Assembly: GCA_040399685.1 (NCBI GenBank)
Contig: JBBART010000010.1
Coordinates: 62,001 to 126,000 of the forward strand
DNA: 64,000 bases
Source: CAIQQQ01 sp040399685
Lineage (GTDB): Bacteria; Pseudomonadota; Alphaproteobacteria; Acetobacterales; Acetobacteraceae
Reading direction: 5' to 3'
Under the pieces are notes generated by a model that saw only the letters and a program-made list of their open reading frames with translations, had not been told where the DNA came from and made no database searches. Below are positions 54,261-62,988 of this stretch, piece by piece. The translations under genes were made by a program, and so were the position numbers. Each line of letters starts with the position of its first letter. Positions within the stretch are counted from its first letter, which is position 1.

Positions 54261-54611
54261 ATGAGCAAGATTATCCGTACTGAGCCGAACAAGGTTCTGT
54301 CCAAGGCCGTCGAATATCACGGCTTTGTGTTCCTGCAGGGCTGCGTGGCCCAGGATCTGTCCAAGGACATCTCCGGCCAGACCGCAGAAGTCCTGGCCCA
54401 GATCGACGAGATCCTGGAGACCCACGGAACCGACAACACTCGTCTGCTGCAAGCGCAGATCTGGCTGAAGAACATCACCGACCGTGACGCCATGAACAAG
54501 CTGTGGTCCGCCTGGCTGCCAGAAGGCATGGCACCCGCCCGCGCCTGCGTCGAAGCCAACATGGCCGACCCGCGCCATCTTGTTGAAATCATGGTCACTG
54601 TCTGCAAATAG
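54261..54611 (+). CDS. RidA family protein (YjgF/Rid)
   Basis: A 116-residue Rid protein expected to form trimers and hydrolyse reactive imines or enamines made by PLP enzymes. It has AVEYHGFVFLQGCVAQDLSKD, QTAEVLAQIDEILETHG, AQIWLKNITDRDAMNKL and WLPEGMAPARACVEANMAD with the conserved Arg. The ATG at 54261 sits seven bases after AAAGGA; the ATG directly before it is too close. Confidence 0.9.
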   Translation: MSKIIRTEPNKVLSKAVEYHGFVFLQGCVAQDLSKDISGQTAEVLAQIDEILETHGTDNTRLLQAQIWLKNITDRDAMNKLWSAWLPEGMAPARACVEANMADPRHLVEIMVTVCK

Positions 54612-54665
54612 TTGCCCCTTATTCGAAACGATTCCGCCTAATTTCGAACGCCTGACCGACTCCAA

Positions 54666-54701
54666 TCGCGCCGCTGTCGCCTTCGTGCAACAGCGGCGCG
54701 A
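54666..54701 (+). terminator. Hairpin downstream of ridA
   Basis: TCGCGCCGCTGT and ACAGCGGCGCGA form a perfect 12-base stem with a 12-base loop, followed by a weak ACCTATTTGC. It is likely a terminator or 3'-end stabiliser for the ridA transcript. The remaining bases up to 54888 hold the presumed promoter of the CHAP gene and no other feature that I can see. Confidence 0.5.
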
Positions 54702-54888
54702 CCTATTTGCAACATAATACTTACGGCGAAGTTAATAGGATTTCATACCGTTCTCAGCCTCTGCCCCGTCACCAGTCTGGATGAACTCGCATAGCTGGAT
54801 CGCAAAAAGTTCCATACTGGGTTGCCAGTGCCCGCCCCGTGTTGCTAACGGAAATATATCGTGAGGCTTACAATTTAGGGGCAGACGC

Positions 54889-55608
54889 ATGCGGGTTTGG
54901 GGTTTTGGCGTTCGTGCCGCGGCATTCAGCATGGGCCTCATGGCAATCAGCCCGCTTCTCTCAACCGAATCATGGGCCGCTCGCACCCCAACCACCACGG
55001 AGCGCACCACCACAAAGCCGGTCGCGGCCAAGATGGTGATCAGCCGCAAAAACGTGACGATCGTTAACGCCATGTCCCGTGGCGGACTGAAACAAACCCA
55101 GGTCAAGGGCAGCAAGGTCAGCTACCGCAATGTGGGCGGCGGAATTTCGTGCGTGCCCTTCGCCCGTGCCGCCAGCGGCATCCAACTCAAGGGCAACGCC
55201 GCCAACTGGTGGGATGCCGCCAACGGCGTGTATGCCCGTGGTCAGGCCCCCGAGGCCGGCAGCGTGCTGAACTTCCGCGCCACCGGCCATATGCGCCTTG
55301 GCCATGTCGCCGTGGTCAAGAACGTGATCAGCTCACGCGAAATCGAAATCGACCATGCCAATTGGGCCGGCCCCGGCGCCAGCAAGGGCGGCGTCAGCCG
55401 TGCGATCTCGGTCACGGATGTGTCTGACCGCAACGACTGGTCGGCCGTGCGCGTCGAACTCGGTCACAGCGGCAACTACGGCAGCGTCTACCCAACCTAT
55501 GGCTTCATCTACGATCGCCCAGACAGCGACATGATGGCAGCCAACCCGCGCAACGTCGGCATGCGATATGACGAAGTGGCCGAGGCCCCGTCCCGCTCGT
55601 TTCGCTAA
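54889..55608 (+). CDS. Secreted CHAP-domain protein
   Basis: A 239-residue protein with a signal peptide (ISPLLSTESWAA) and a CHAP (NlpC/P60-like) amidase domain. The catalytic cysteine is in GGGISCVPFARAASGI, the histidine in MRLGHVAVVKNVI and the polar residue in EIEIDHANW. It should cut peptidoglycan amide bonds or peptide crosslinks in the periplasm. The length suits a housekeeping cell-wall hydrolase. It converges on the chromate transporter genes with only a few bases between stops. Confidence 0.9.
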   Translation: MRVWGFGVRAAAFSMGLMAISPLLSTESWAARTPTTTERTTTKPVAAKMVISRKNVTIVNAMSRGGLKQTQVKGSKVSYRNVGGGISCVPFARAASGIQLKGNAANWWDAANGVYARGQAPEAGSVLNFRATGHMRLGHVAVVKNVISSREIEIDHANWAGPGASKGGVSRAISVTDVSDRNDWSAVRVELGHSGNYGSVYPTYGFIYDRPDSDMMAANPRNVGMRYDEVAEAPSRSFR

Positions 55609-55613
55609 ACGGA

Positions 55614-56153
55614 TCAGATAACGCCGAGCGCCCCAAGGGCTGCGCCGGCACCGAGCAGCCAAAGCGGGTTGAGCTTTGTCCAGACCAGGACAGCAGACGA
55701 CACGACGACCATGGTCGCAGCACCCAGTGTGCTTGCAGATCCTTCGGCCAGCAGCAAAGCTGCGGCCGCGATCAATCCCACCGTCACGCTGGTCAGGCCG
55801 GCCTGAATGTCGCGCAGCCACAAGGCCCCGCGAAACCGCCGCCATAGGCTCGCCATCAGATAGGCGAGCGTCGCGGGCGGCATGATCAACGAAATGCTCG
55901 CAACCGTCGCCCCGGCCAGTCCGGCCACGCGCCAGCCGACCAGTGTCACCACCAGCATGTTCGGGCCGGGCGAAGCCTGTGCAAGGGCGAACAGGCCGGC
56001 AAAGCTCGGGCCGTCCATCCAGTGATGCACGTCCACCACCTGGCGCTTGATTTCCGGCAACACGGTGATGACGCCGCCAACAGCCACCAGCCCCGCCTTG
56101 GCGAACACGATGGCCAGATCAACGAGTTGGTCAGCGCCAGTCAACGCCGCCAC
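55614..56153 (-). CDS. Chromate transporter, C-terminal half (CHR domain)
   Basis: A 179-residue integral membrane protein with one CHR domain (AGLVAVGGVITVLPEIKRQ, ALAQASPGPNMLVVTLVGW, LIMPPATLAYLMASL). Two short CHR proteins together equal the fused ChrA exporter. The start is GTG 56153, which overlaps the other half by 13 bases. Chromate export is the family name; the natural substrate here could be another oxyanion. Confidence 0.85.
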   Translation of the reverse strand: MAALTGADQLVDLAIVFAKAGLVAVGGVITVLPEIKRQVVDVHHWMDGPSFAGLFALAQASPGPNMLVVTLVGWRVAGLAGATVASISLIMPPATLAYLMASLWRRFRGALWLRDIQAGLTSVTVGLIAAAALLLAEGSASTLGAATMVVVSSAVLVWTKLNPLWLLGAGAALGALGVI

Positions 56154-56713
56154 CGTTCAAGCCCGATGGCGATGGGCGCCAACACCAGCAGGCTGGGCAC
56201 CATGGGCAGTTGAAGCAACGCCACGGCGACAAACGCGGCACAGGCCAGCGCCATGCCGAGCCAGTCCCTGCGCCGCACCAACGGCAGCGTCACCTTCACC
56301 GACATGGCAATCACCAACGCCGCCGCCACCGCCGCCATGCCGTGCAGCGCGTCAATCACACGCGGATTGTCCGCCACCTGCTCCAGCACGATGCTCATGC
56401 ACACCACGATGAACATCGGCGCCGCCAGCAGGCCCGTCACCGCGGCAACGGCCCCAGGAAGCCCCTGGAACCGCGCGCCGAGGGCCACAGAGAAGTTGAC
56501 GATGTTAGGGCCGGGGATGATCTGGCACATCGCCAGCGCGTCCACGAACTCGTCCTCGTTCAGCCAGCGCTTGGTTTCCACCGTCATGCGCCGCGCCCAC
56601 GGCATCACCCCGCCAAAACCGCTGATGCCGACGGTGAAGAATCCGGCGAACAGATCAGCGATGGTGGGCGTGGCAACGCCGGATGTGGGGGCTGCGTGAA
56701 GGCTTTGGCTCAG
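56141..56713 (-). CDS. Chromate transporter, N-terminal half (CHR domain), probable CTG start
   Basis: A membrane protein of about 190 residues with the first CHR domain (ADLFAGFFTVGISGFGGVM, EDEFVDALAMCQIIPGPN, TGLLAAPMFIVVCMS). Homology runs upstream of the first conventional start (GTG 56608), through a helix that includes the hallmark GFGG. The only near-cognate codon upstream is CTG 56713, which overlaps the deacylase TGA as CTGA and has GAGG seven bases before it. I therefore propose CTG initiation by coupling. Domain certain, start uncertain. Confidence 0.75.
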   Translation of the reverse strand: MSQSLHAAPTSGVATPTIADLFAGFFTVGISGFGGVMPWARRMTVETKRWLNEDEFVDALAMCQIIPGPNIVNFSVALGARFQGLPGAVAAVTGLLAAPMFIVVCMSIVLEQVADNPRVIDALHGMAAVAAALVIAMSVKVTLPLVRRRDWLGMALACAAFVAVALLQLPMVPSLLVLAPIAIGLERWRR

Positions 56714-58161
56714 GGGGTGGCCTCGCGCGTCACCAGACGCCCGGCGCGGGCTTCGGTGGCGCCCTGGCCGTAGACATAGGCCGATTGCCCGCCCACCCAG
56801 GTTTCAGCGATGCCTTCGGATGGCAGCGTGGGGTTGTCGAAATCGGCGGCGTCTCGCACCGTCTCGGGGTCGAACAGCACCAGATCGGCAAACGCGCCGG
56901 TGCGAATGACGCCGCGATCCTTCAGGCCGAACACATCGGCCACCCGCCCGGTCATCTTGTGCACGGCGGTCTCCAGCGAGAACAGGCCGAGGTCACGGGA
57001 ATAATGCCCCAGCACGCGCGGGAACGTGCCCCACAGGCGGGGATGCGGGAAGCTGTCATGCGGCAGGCCGTCCGAGCCGATCATGCTCAGCGGATGCGCC
57101 ATGATGCGTTGCACATCGGCCTCGTCCATCTGGAAATAGATGGCGCCGGCCGGCAACAGGCGGCCCGCCGCCTCAAAGATGTCCACGCCCCAACCGGCCG
57201 CGATGTCGTGCAGCCATTTGCCGGTCAGTTCCGGATGCGGCACCGACCACGTGACTTTCGTCGGCACGTTCGGCTTCACCTTGTCCACCATCAGCACGGT
57301 GGAGCCGGCGACATAGGGATAGACGTCGAAATCGACCTTCTGCTTCTTGCTGGCCGCCTCAAGCAGCGCCAGGGTTTCGGTGGAGCGGCCGAAATTATGC
57401 GGCATGGTGCATTTGTGGTGGCTGATCACCACCGGCGCGCCCACGTCACGGCCGATCTTCAGCGTCTCCTCGATCGACTGGATGACGCCGTCGCCTTCAT
57501 CGCGCATATGCGTCACATACAGGCCGCCGGTGGCGCGCAGGGCCTCGGCCACCGCGATCACCTCATCGGTGGGGGCGAGGTTGCTGGGCGGATAATAGAG
57601 CCCGGTCGAGAACCCTGAAGCGCCCTGCAACAACGCTTCGCGCAGGCGGCCTTGCATGTGGTTCGCCTCGCCGTCGGTGGCGGCCCGCAGCACGTCGCCC
57701 TGCATGGCTTCCACCCGCAACGACATGTGGCCGATCAACGCCACGGTGTTCACCGGGGACGGATCTTTCGCCAACCTGTCCGCGTATGCGCCGAAGCTGT
57801 CGAACGTCCACCAGCTCTCGTCGCCCAGCAGATCCAGCGGCGGGATGGGGCGGGATTTCATCCGCACCGGACTGAGGCTGATGCCGCAATTGCCCACCAC
57901 CACGGTGGTGACGCCCTGGGACATCTTGCACAGCATGCATTCCGGCCCGCACAGCACGGCGCGGTCGTCATGCGTGTGGGCATCGATGAAGCCTGGGGCA
58001 GCAACCTTGCCGGTGGCGATGATTTCGCGGTCGGCCGACCAGGCGCCAAGATCGCCCACGCCGACGATCCGGTCGCCCTTCACCGCCACGTCGCCACGGG
58101 TACGCGGGCCGCCGGTGCCATCGACGATGATGGCGTCTCGCAAGATCAGATCACAGCGCAT
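56710..58161 (-). CDS. N-acyl-D-amino-acid deacylase (D-aminoacylase) family amidohydrolase
   Basis: A 483-residue metal-dependent amidohydrolase. It starts DLILRDAIIVDGTGGPRTRGD, has the metal motif APGFIDAHTHDD, then VVVGNCGISLSP, GASGFSTGLYYPP, VTHMRDEGDG, ISHHKC and MIGSDGLPHDSFPHPR, as in D-aminoacylases. It would release a D-amino acid from its N-acyl form. The ATG at 58161 overlaps the hyuB end by 11 bases. It also precedes the coupled chromate-type genes. Confidence 0.9.
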   Translation of the reverse strand: MRCDLILRDAIIVDGTGGPRTRGDVAVKGDRIVGVGDLGAWSADREIIATGKVAAPGFIDAHTHDDRAVLCGPECMLCKMSQGVTTVVVGNCGISLSPVRMKSRPIPPLDLLGDESWWTFDSFGAYADRLAKDPSPVNTVALIGHMSLRVEAMQGDVLRAATDGEANHMQGRLREALLQGASGFSTGLYYPPSNLAPTDEVIAVAEALRATGGLYVTHMRDEGDGVIQSIEETLKIGRDVGAPVVISHHKCTMPHNFGRSTETLALLEAASKKQKVDFDVYPYVAGSTVLMVDKVKPNVPTKVTWSVPHPELTGKWLHDIAAGWGVDIFEAAGRLLPAGAIYFQMDEADVQRIMAHPLSMIGSDGLPHDSFPHPRLWGTFPRVLGHYSRDLGLFSLETAVHKMTGRVADVFGLKDRGVIRTGAFADLVLFDPETVRDAADFDNPTLPSEGIAETWVGGQSAYVYGQGATEARAGRLVTREATP

Positions 58162-59887
58162 GGGTTGGGTTCCTGAGCAAAGCGGTTTGGTCGGCATCGA
58201 TGGCACCGTCGGCAGCGACGACAACCTTGTAAAGTGTGGCGGCATTTTCGACCGAAACGAGACCGCAGCGCACATCCAGCGCCACGGAAGCCGGATCGCG
58301 ACTGGCAGGGTCGCCCATGCCGCCCCCACCCGGCAAGTGCAGCAGAAGATGCTCGCCGTCCGGGATCACCTGAAAGCCCTTGGTGCGCAGATTGGCGCCA
58401 GAGACGAGGGCCACGATGCCGGCAGCCCCTTCCCCACCGCCGTCACGGCCTTTCGGCGGATGGGCCACACGGTCGAAGATGGCGTTGACGGCGAATTCCA
58501 GCTCGCCCTTGGTGCCGATTTCCATGATCTGGCCGAAGCCGCCACGGGTCTTGCCGGCGCCGCCGCTGTCGGGCCGCAGTTCCTTGCGCCAGAACACCAC
58601 CGGCGCCACGTTTTCAGTGGCCTCCACTGGCATGGTGCGCACGCCGGAGGGAAACGCCGTTGCATCCAGCCCATCGCGCAATGGACGCGCTCCGGTGCCG
58701 CCAGAGTTGAAGGTGGTGACTTCAAAGTCGGCAATCACAGGCCTGTTTGCCCGGCTTTGCCCACTGACCGCGCCGCCGCCGCGCAACGGCGGATTCCACA
58801 GGCAGGACGATCCTTCCGCCACCACCAGTTCCGGCACAATCTGGTGCAAGCAGCCCATCATCAGGTCGGGCAGCAACTGCCCCACCACATGCCGCACCGC
58901 CACGGGATAAGGTCGCGGTGCGTTGAGGATGCAGCCTTCAGGGATCTTCATCCGAAACGGCGCCAGGCTGGCCCAGTTGTTCGGAATCTCCGGCGCCACC
59001 ACCACCTTGATGCCGAAGCACGCATAGGCGCGGGTATAGGCCTGCGGCACGTTGATGCCGCGCGGCGACAGGCCGGTGGTGCCCTCGTAATCCACCTCGA
59101 TCGCATCGGGCAGGATATGCATCGCGGCTTTGAGGGTGACGGTTTCGTCATAACCGTCCGAACTGATCTCGCAGCGATACACGCCCTGCTTCAGCTTGGC
59201 GATCTCGGCCAGCGTGGCCTTCAGCGAACTGTCAAAGATGAAGTCCGCCAAAGGATCGATCGAATCCATGCCGAACTCGTCCATCATCGCCACCAGCCGC
59301 TTGGCCCCGGCATCGTTGCAGGCGCACAGCGAATACACGTCGCCTTCCAGTTCCACCGGCAGACGCGATCCCCAGCGGATGAAATCGAAGAACGTCTCGT
59401 TGGGCACGCCGCGGTCGAAGCATTTGACGATGGGGATATAGATCCCCTCCTCGAACACCGAGCGCGCCTCCGGCCCCATGCCGAGGCCACCGATATCGAT
59501 GACATGGGCGGTGTTGGCGAACAGACCAACGATGGCGCCGTTGCGGAACGTGGGCGTCACCACCGTCAGATCGTGCAGATGGCCGGTGCCGAGCCAGGGG
59601 TCGTTGGTGATGTAGTGATCGCCGGGGTTCATGCTGGCGGCCGGGAATTTCGCGAGGAAATGCCCCACCGCCTCCATCATCGAATTCACATGGCCGGGGG
59701 TGCCGGTCACGGCCTGAGCCAACATGCGGCCTTGCAGGTCGAAGATGCCGGCCGACAGATCGCCCGCCTCGCGCACCGTGGTGGAGAAGGCGGTGCGGAT
59801 CATGGTCTGCGCCTGCTCCTCCACCACCGCGATCAGCCGGTTCCACATGATCTGCCGCTGGATGGCGGCCATTGCGAGACGGCTCAT
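58151..59887 (-). CDS. Hydantoinase B/oxoprolinase family protein
   Basis: The 578-residue B subunit of a hydantoinase/oxoprolinase-type ATP-dependent amidohydrolase. It has FSTTVREAGDLSAGIFDLQG, YITNDPWLGTGHLHDLTVV, DIGGLGMGPEARSVFEEGI, NAPRPYPVAVRHVVGQL and HLPGGGGMGDPASRDP. It pairs with the HyuA gene just upstream through an ATGA overlap. Its substrate could be a hydantoin, pyroglutamate, N-methylhydantoin or caprolactam-like ring. Confidence 0.92.
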   Translation of the reverse strand: MSRLAMAAIQRQIMWNRLIAVVEEQAQTMIRTAFSTTVREAGDLSAGIFDLQGRMLAQAVTGTPGHVNSMMEAVGHFLAKFPAASMNPGDHYITNDPWLGTGHLHDLTVVTPTFRNGAIVGLFANTAHVIDIGGLGMGPEARSVFEEGIYIPIVKCFDRGVPNETFFDFIRWGSRLPVELEGDVYSLCACNDAGAKRLVAMMDEFGMDSIDPLADFIFDSSLKATLAEIAKLKQGVYRCEISSDGYDETVTLKAAMHILPDAIEVDYEGTTGLSPRGINVPQAYTRAYACFGIKVVVAPEIPNNWASLAPFRMKIPEGCILNAPRPYPVAVRHVVGQLLPDLMMGCLHQIVPELVVAEGSSCLWNPPLRGGGAVSGQSRANRPVIADFEVTTFNSGGTGARPLRDGLDATAFPSGVRTMPVEATENVAPVVFWRKELRPDSGGAGKTRGGFGQIMEIGTKGELEFAVNAIFDRVAHPPKGRDGGGEGAAGIVALVSGANLRTKGFQVIPDGEHLLLHLPGGGGMGDPASRDPASVALDVRCGLVSVENAATLYKVVVAADGAIDADQTALLRNPTHAL

Positions 59888-61962
59888 GCGCGGGCTCCTT
59901 CGCGAACCATTGAGATATAGCCGTGCGGCTCGATCGAGGCGGTCCAGCCGGGGCCGATCAGCGTGGAGGTCTCGTCCTCGGCGATGATGGCGGGGCCTGG
60001 CACGATGGCGCCCGCAGTCAGGGCCGTGCGGTCATGGATGGCCCAGTCGGTCACCTCGCCGGTCACGGTGTCGCGCACCGCCTGGGTGCGGCCAGCTTTC
60101 GGCGTGTGGGCCACGCCGGGGGCCACCGCCGATGCCGCATGATCGGTGATCGTGGCGACGACCACGGCATAGCTCATCACCTCCACGTCCGACCCTGGCA
60201 CCGGGCGGTCGTAGAAACTGGCGTATTGGCGGTCATATTCGGCGCGGATGCTGGTCACATCGGCTTCAAGCAGCGTCCCTTGCGGCAACGGCACCGGAAT
60301 TTCATGGCTCTGGCCCACGTAGCGCATGAACGCCATGCGGGTTTGCTGCGTGGGCGCGCCGAAGCTGCCGGCGGCCACAACCTCGCTCGCCTCACGGGCC
60401 ATGTCGTCCAGCAGGGCGTTCACGGCATGCACGTCGAATGTGGAAAAGCGCTGATACAGGCTGCGAACAACCTCATAGCCCACCGGCGCGCGCAGGAACC
60501 CGATCGCGGAGCCAACGCCAGCGCCGGACGGCACCAGCACGCGGTCGATGCCAATCTTCTCGGCCACCCGGCAGCCATGCACCGGGCCACCGCCGCCGAA
60601 GGCGATCATCGTGCGGCCTTCATAGGTCTTGCCCGATTCGATGGCGTGAACACGGGCCGCGTTGGCCATGTTCTCGTCCACCATCTCAATCACGCCCAAC
60701 GCCGCCAGCGGGGCCGGCAGGCCGAGTTTCTGGCCCACATGCACATCCAGCGCCGCCAGCGCCGCCGCTGGCACCAGCTTCATCGAGCCACCGGCGAAAC
60801 GCTGCGGATCGTAGCGGCCGAGCGTCAGATTCGCGTCCGTCACCGCCGGATGCAGGCCGCCGCGCCCGTAGCAGGCGGGTCCGGGATCGGCGCCAGCCGA
60901 TTCGGGGCCGACGCCGATGCGGCCAAGGCTGTCCACATGCGCGATGGAGCCACCACCGGCGCCGATCTCCACCATCTCGATCACCGGAATCCGCAGCGGC
61001 AGACCGGATCCTTTACGAAACCGCCCCACGCGGGCCACTTCGAAATTGCGCGCCGTTTGCGGTCGGAAATCGTCGATCAGGCAAATTTTCGCCGTGGTGC
61101 CGCCCATATCGAACGACAGCACTTCAGCCAGACCGCATTCCCGGGCGATGGTGGCCGAGAAGATAGCGCCGCCGGCCGGGCCGGATTCAACCAGGCGAAT
61201 GGGGAAGCGACACGCTGTCTCGATGGTCGTCAGCCCGCCGCCGGACAGCATCATGAAGATTGGCGCCGCCATGCCGATGCCGCGCAGATCGGCCTCAAGA
61301 CGACGCAGATAGCGGGCCATCATCGGCTGCACATAGGCGTTGGCGACGGTGGTGGAAAACCGCTCCCACTCCCGCATTTCCGGCGAAACCTCGCTGGCGA
61401 GCGACACAGGCATGTCCGGCAGCGCCTCGGCCAGGATGTCGCGCACCCGGCGTTCATGGGCTGGGTTCACAAAGCCGTGCAGGAAACCGACAGCCACCGC
61501 CTCCACGCCTTCGCGCACCAGCACCGGCAGCAATTCGCGCACCGCCTGCTCGTCCAGCGGACGCAGCACGTGGCCTTCATTGTCGAGTCGTTCCGGCACC
61601 GTCAGGCGCAGATAGCGGGGCACCAACGGCTCGGGCAGGGCGATGTTGAGGTCGTACTGGTCGTACCGGCTCTCATTGCCCATCGCCAGAACGTCGCGGA
61701 AACCCTCGGTGGTGATTAGCGCCGTGCGTGCGCCCTTGCGCTCGATCACGGCGTTGGTGGCCAGCGTGGTGCCGTGCACCAGGATGGTGATGTCAGCCGG
61801 CAGCAGGCCTGCTTGTTTCAAAATGGCCGCAATGCCGTTCATCACGCCCAATTCGGGCGATGCTGGTGTGGTCAGCACCTTGGTGGTGTGGCGCTGGCCG
61901 GCCACCTCCAATGCGAGATCTGTAAATGTTCCGCCGATATCGACTGCCAGACGCGCGCTCAT
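59884..61962 (-). CDS. Hydantoinase A/oxoprolinase family protein
   Basis: The 692-residue A subunit with an actin/ASKHA-like ATP fold. It shows RLAVDIGGTFTDLALE, LVHGTTLATNAVIERKGA, SFDMGGTTAKICLIDDF, GAGGGSIAHVDSLGRIGVGP and IAFGGGGPVHG. With HyuB it should form the ATP-dependent ring-opening enzyme. The ATG at 61962 gives the usual start; it is divergent from the hydroxyacid dehydrogenase pair across 56 bases. Confidence 0.93.
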   Translation of the reverse strand: MSARLAVDIGGTFTDLALEVAGQRHTTKVLTTPASPELGVMNGIAAILKQAGLLPADITILVHGTTLATNAVIERKGARTALITTEGFRDVLAMGNESRYDQYDLNIALPEPLVPRYLRLTVPERLDNEGHVLRPLDEQAVRELLPVLVREGVEAVAVGFLHGFVNPAHERRVRDILAEALPDMPVSLASEVSPEMREWERFSTTVANAYVQPMMARYLRRLEADLRGIGMAAPIFMMLSGGGLTTIETACRFPIRLVESGPAGGAIFSATIARECGLAEVLSFDMGGTTAKICLIDDFRPQTARNFEVARVGRFRKGSGLPLRIPVIEMVEIGAGGGSIAHVDSLGRIGVGPESAGADPGPACYGRGGLHPAVTDANLTLGRYDPQRFAGGSMKLVPAAALAALDVHVGQKLGLPAPLAALGVIEMVDENMANAARVHAIESGKTYEGRTMIAFGGGGPVHGCRVAEKIGIDRVLVPSGAGVGSAIGFLRAPVGYEVVRSLYQRFSTFDVHAVNALLDDMAREASEVVAAGSFGAPTQQTRMAFMRYVGQSHEIPVPLPQGTLLEADVTSIRAEYDRQYASFYDRPVPGSDVEVMSYAVVVATITDHAASAVAPGVAHTPKAGRTQAVRDTVTGEVTDWAIHDRTALTAGAIVPGPAIIAEDETSTLIGPGWTASIEPHGYISMVREGARA

Positions 61963-62018
61963 GCATTTGCTCCGCCGCCCACCGTGCTGCCATCATGGCG
62001 CAAACCGGGGGAACCAGC

Positions 62019-62984
62019 ATGAAACCGCGCCTGATCGTAAGCCGCCAGATGCCAGATGACGTAGGAGCGCGAATTCGCGCCGAATTCGACTGTCCGTTTC
62101 CAAATGGGCAGGATCTGGATGCCGAAACCACGCTGCGGCTGCTGCGTGACACCAAGGCGGACGCCTTGCTGCTGACCTCGCATCTGAAACTCACCGCCGA
62201 GGTGATCGCGGCCCTGCCCGATCACGTCAAGATCGCCGCCACCTGCTCGGTGGGGTTCGACCATATCGACCTCGCCGCTGCCAAGGCGCGTGGCCTGCCC
62301 ATCACCAACACGCCCGAGGTGCTGAACGAATGCACCGCCGACCTCGCGTTCATGTTGATGTTGAATGCGGCACGTCGCGGCCACGAATATGAGACGGTGA
62401 TGCGGCGCGGCTGGCGCCAGGGGATGGGCATGGGCGAAATGCTCGGCATTCGCGTCTGGGGCAAGACGCTCGGCATTCTGGGTCTGGGCGGCATCGGCCG
62501 CGCCATGGCGGCACGGGCACGCGGCTTCGGCATGAAGATCGTCTATTGCAACCGCACCCGCCTGGCGCCTGAGCTGGAACTGGGCGCCACCTGGTATCCG
62601 AAGTTCGAGGACATGCTGCCGCATTGCGACTTCCTGTCGCTGCACGCGCCGTCCGGCGCCGGCACCAAGGGGATCATCAACGCCGAGACCCTGGCGCTGC
62701 TGCCCAAGGGCGCCGTGTTCGTCAACGCCGCCCGCGGGGCGCTGGTGGATGAGGATGCGCTGATCGCGGCGCTGCAATCGGGCCATCTGGCGGCAGCGGG
62801 TCTGGACGTGTTCCTCAACGAGCCGGCGTTCGACCTGCGATTCGCCGAACTGCCGAACGTGTCCCTCAGCCCGCATATGGGCTCGGCCACGCACGAAACC
62901 CGCAAGGCAATGGGCGACCGCGCGATTGACAACATTCTCGCGGTGCTGGCCGGCAAGCCCGCCATCGACCCGCTGTGGAGCTGA
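62019..62984 (+). CDS. D-2-hydroxyacid dehydrogenase (glyoxylate/hydroxypyruvate reductase-like)
   Basis: A 321-residue NAD(P)-dependent dehydrogenase. It has CSVGFDHIDLAAAKARGLP, LGILGLGGIGRAMAARARGF, the catalytic Arg in FVNAARGALVDEDALI, Glu in DVFLNEP and His in LSPHMGSATHETRKAM, as in GhrB-type reductases and formate/phosphoglycerate relatives. GGGGGAA precedes the ATG. It is followed five bases later by a paralogue. Confidence 0.92.
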   Translation: MKPRLIVSRQMPDDVGARIRAEFDCPFPNGQDLDAETTLRLLRDTKADALLLTSHLKLTAEVIAALPDHVKIAATCSVGFDHIDLAAAKARGLPITNTPEVLNECTADLAFMLMLNAARRGHEYETVMRRGWRQGMGMGEMLGIRVWGKTLGILGLGGIGRAMAARARGFGMKIVYCNRTRLAPELELGATWYPKFEDMLPHCDFLSLHAPSGAGTKGIINAETLALLPKGAVFVNAARGALVDEDALIAALQSGHLAAAGLDVFLNEPAFDLRFAELPNVSLSPHMGSATHETRKAMGDRAIDNILAVLAGKPAIDPLWS

Positions 62985-62988
62985 AGCC

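Noticed and set aside
57656..59920. 754-codon plus-strand frame opposite hyuB and the deacylase
   Set aside because: It overlaps two well-supported genes and has shadow-type composition.
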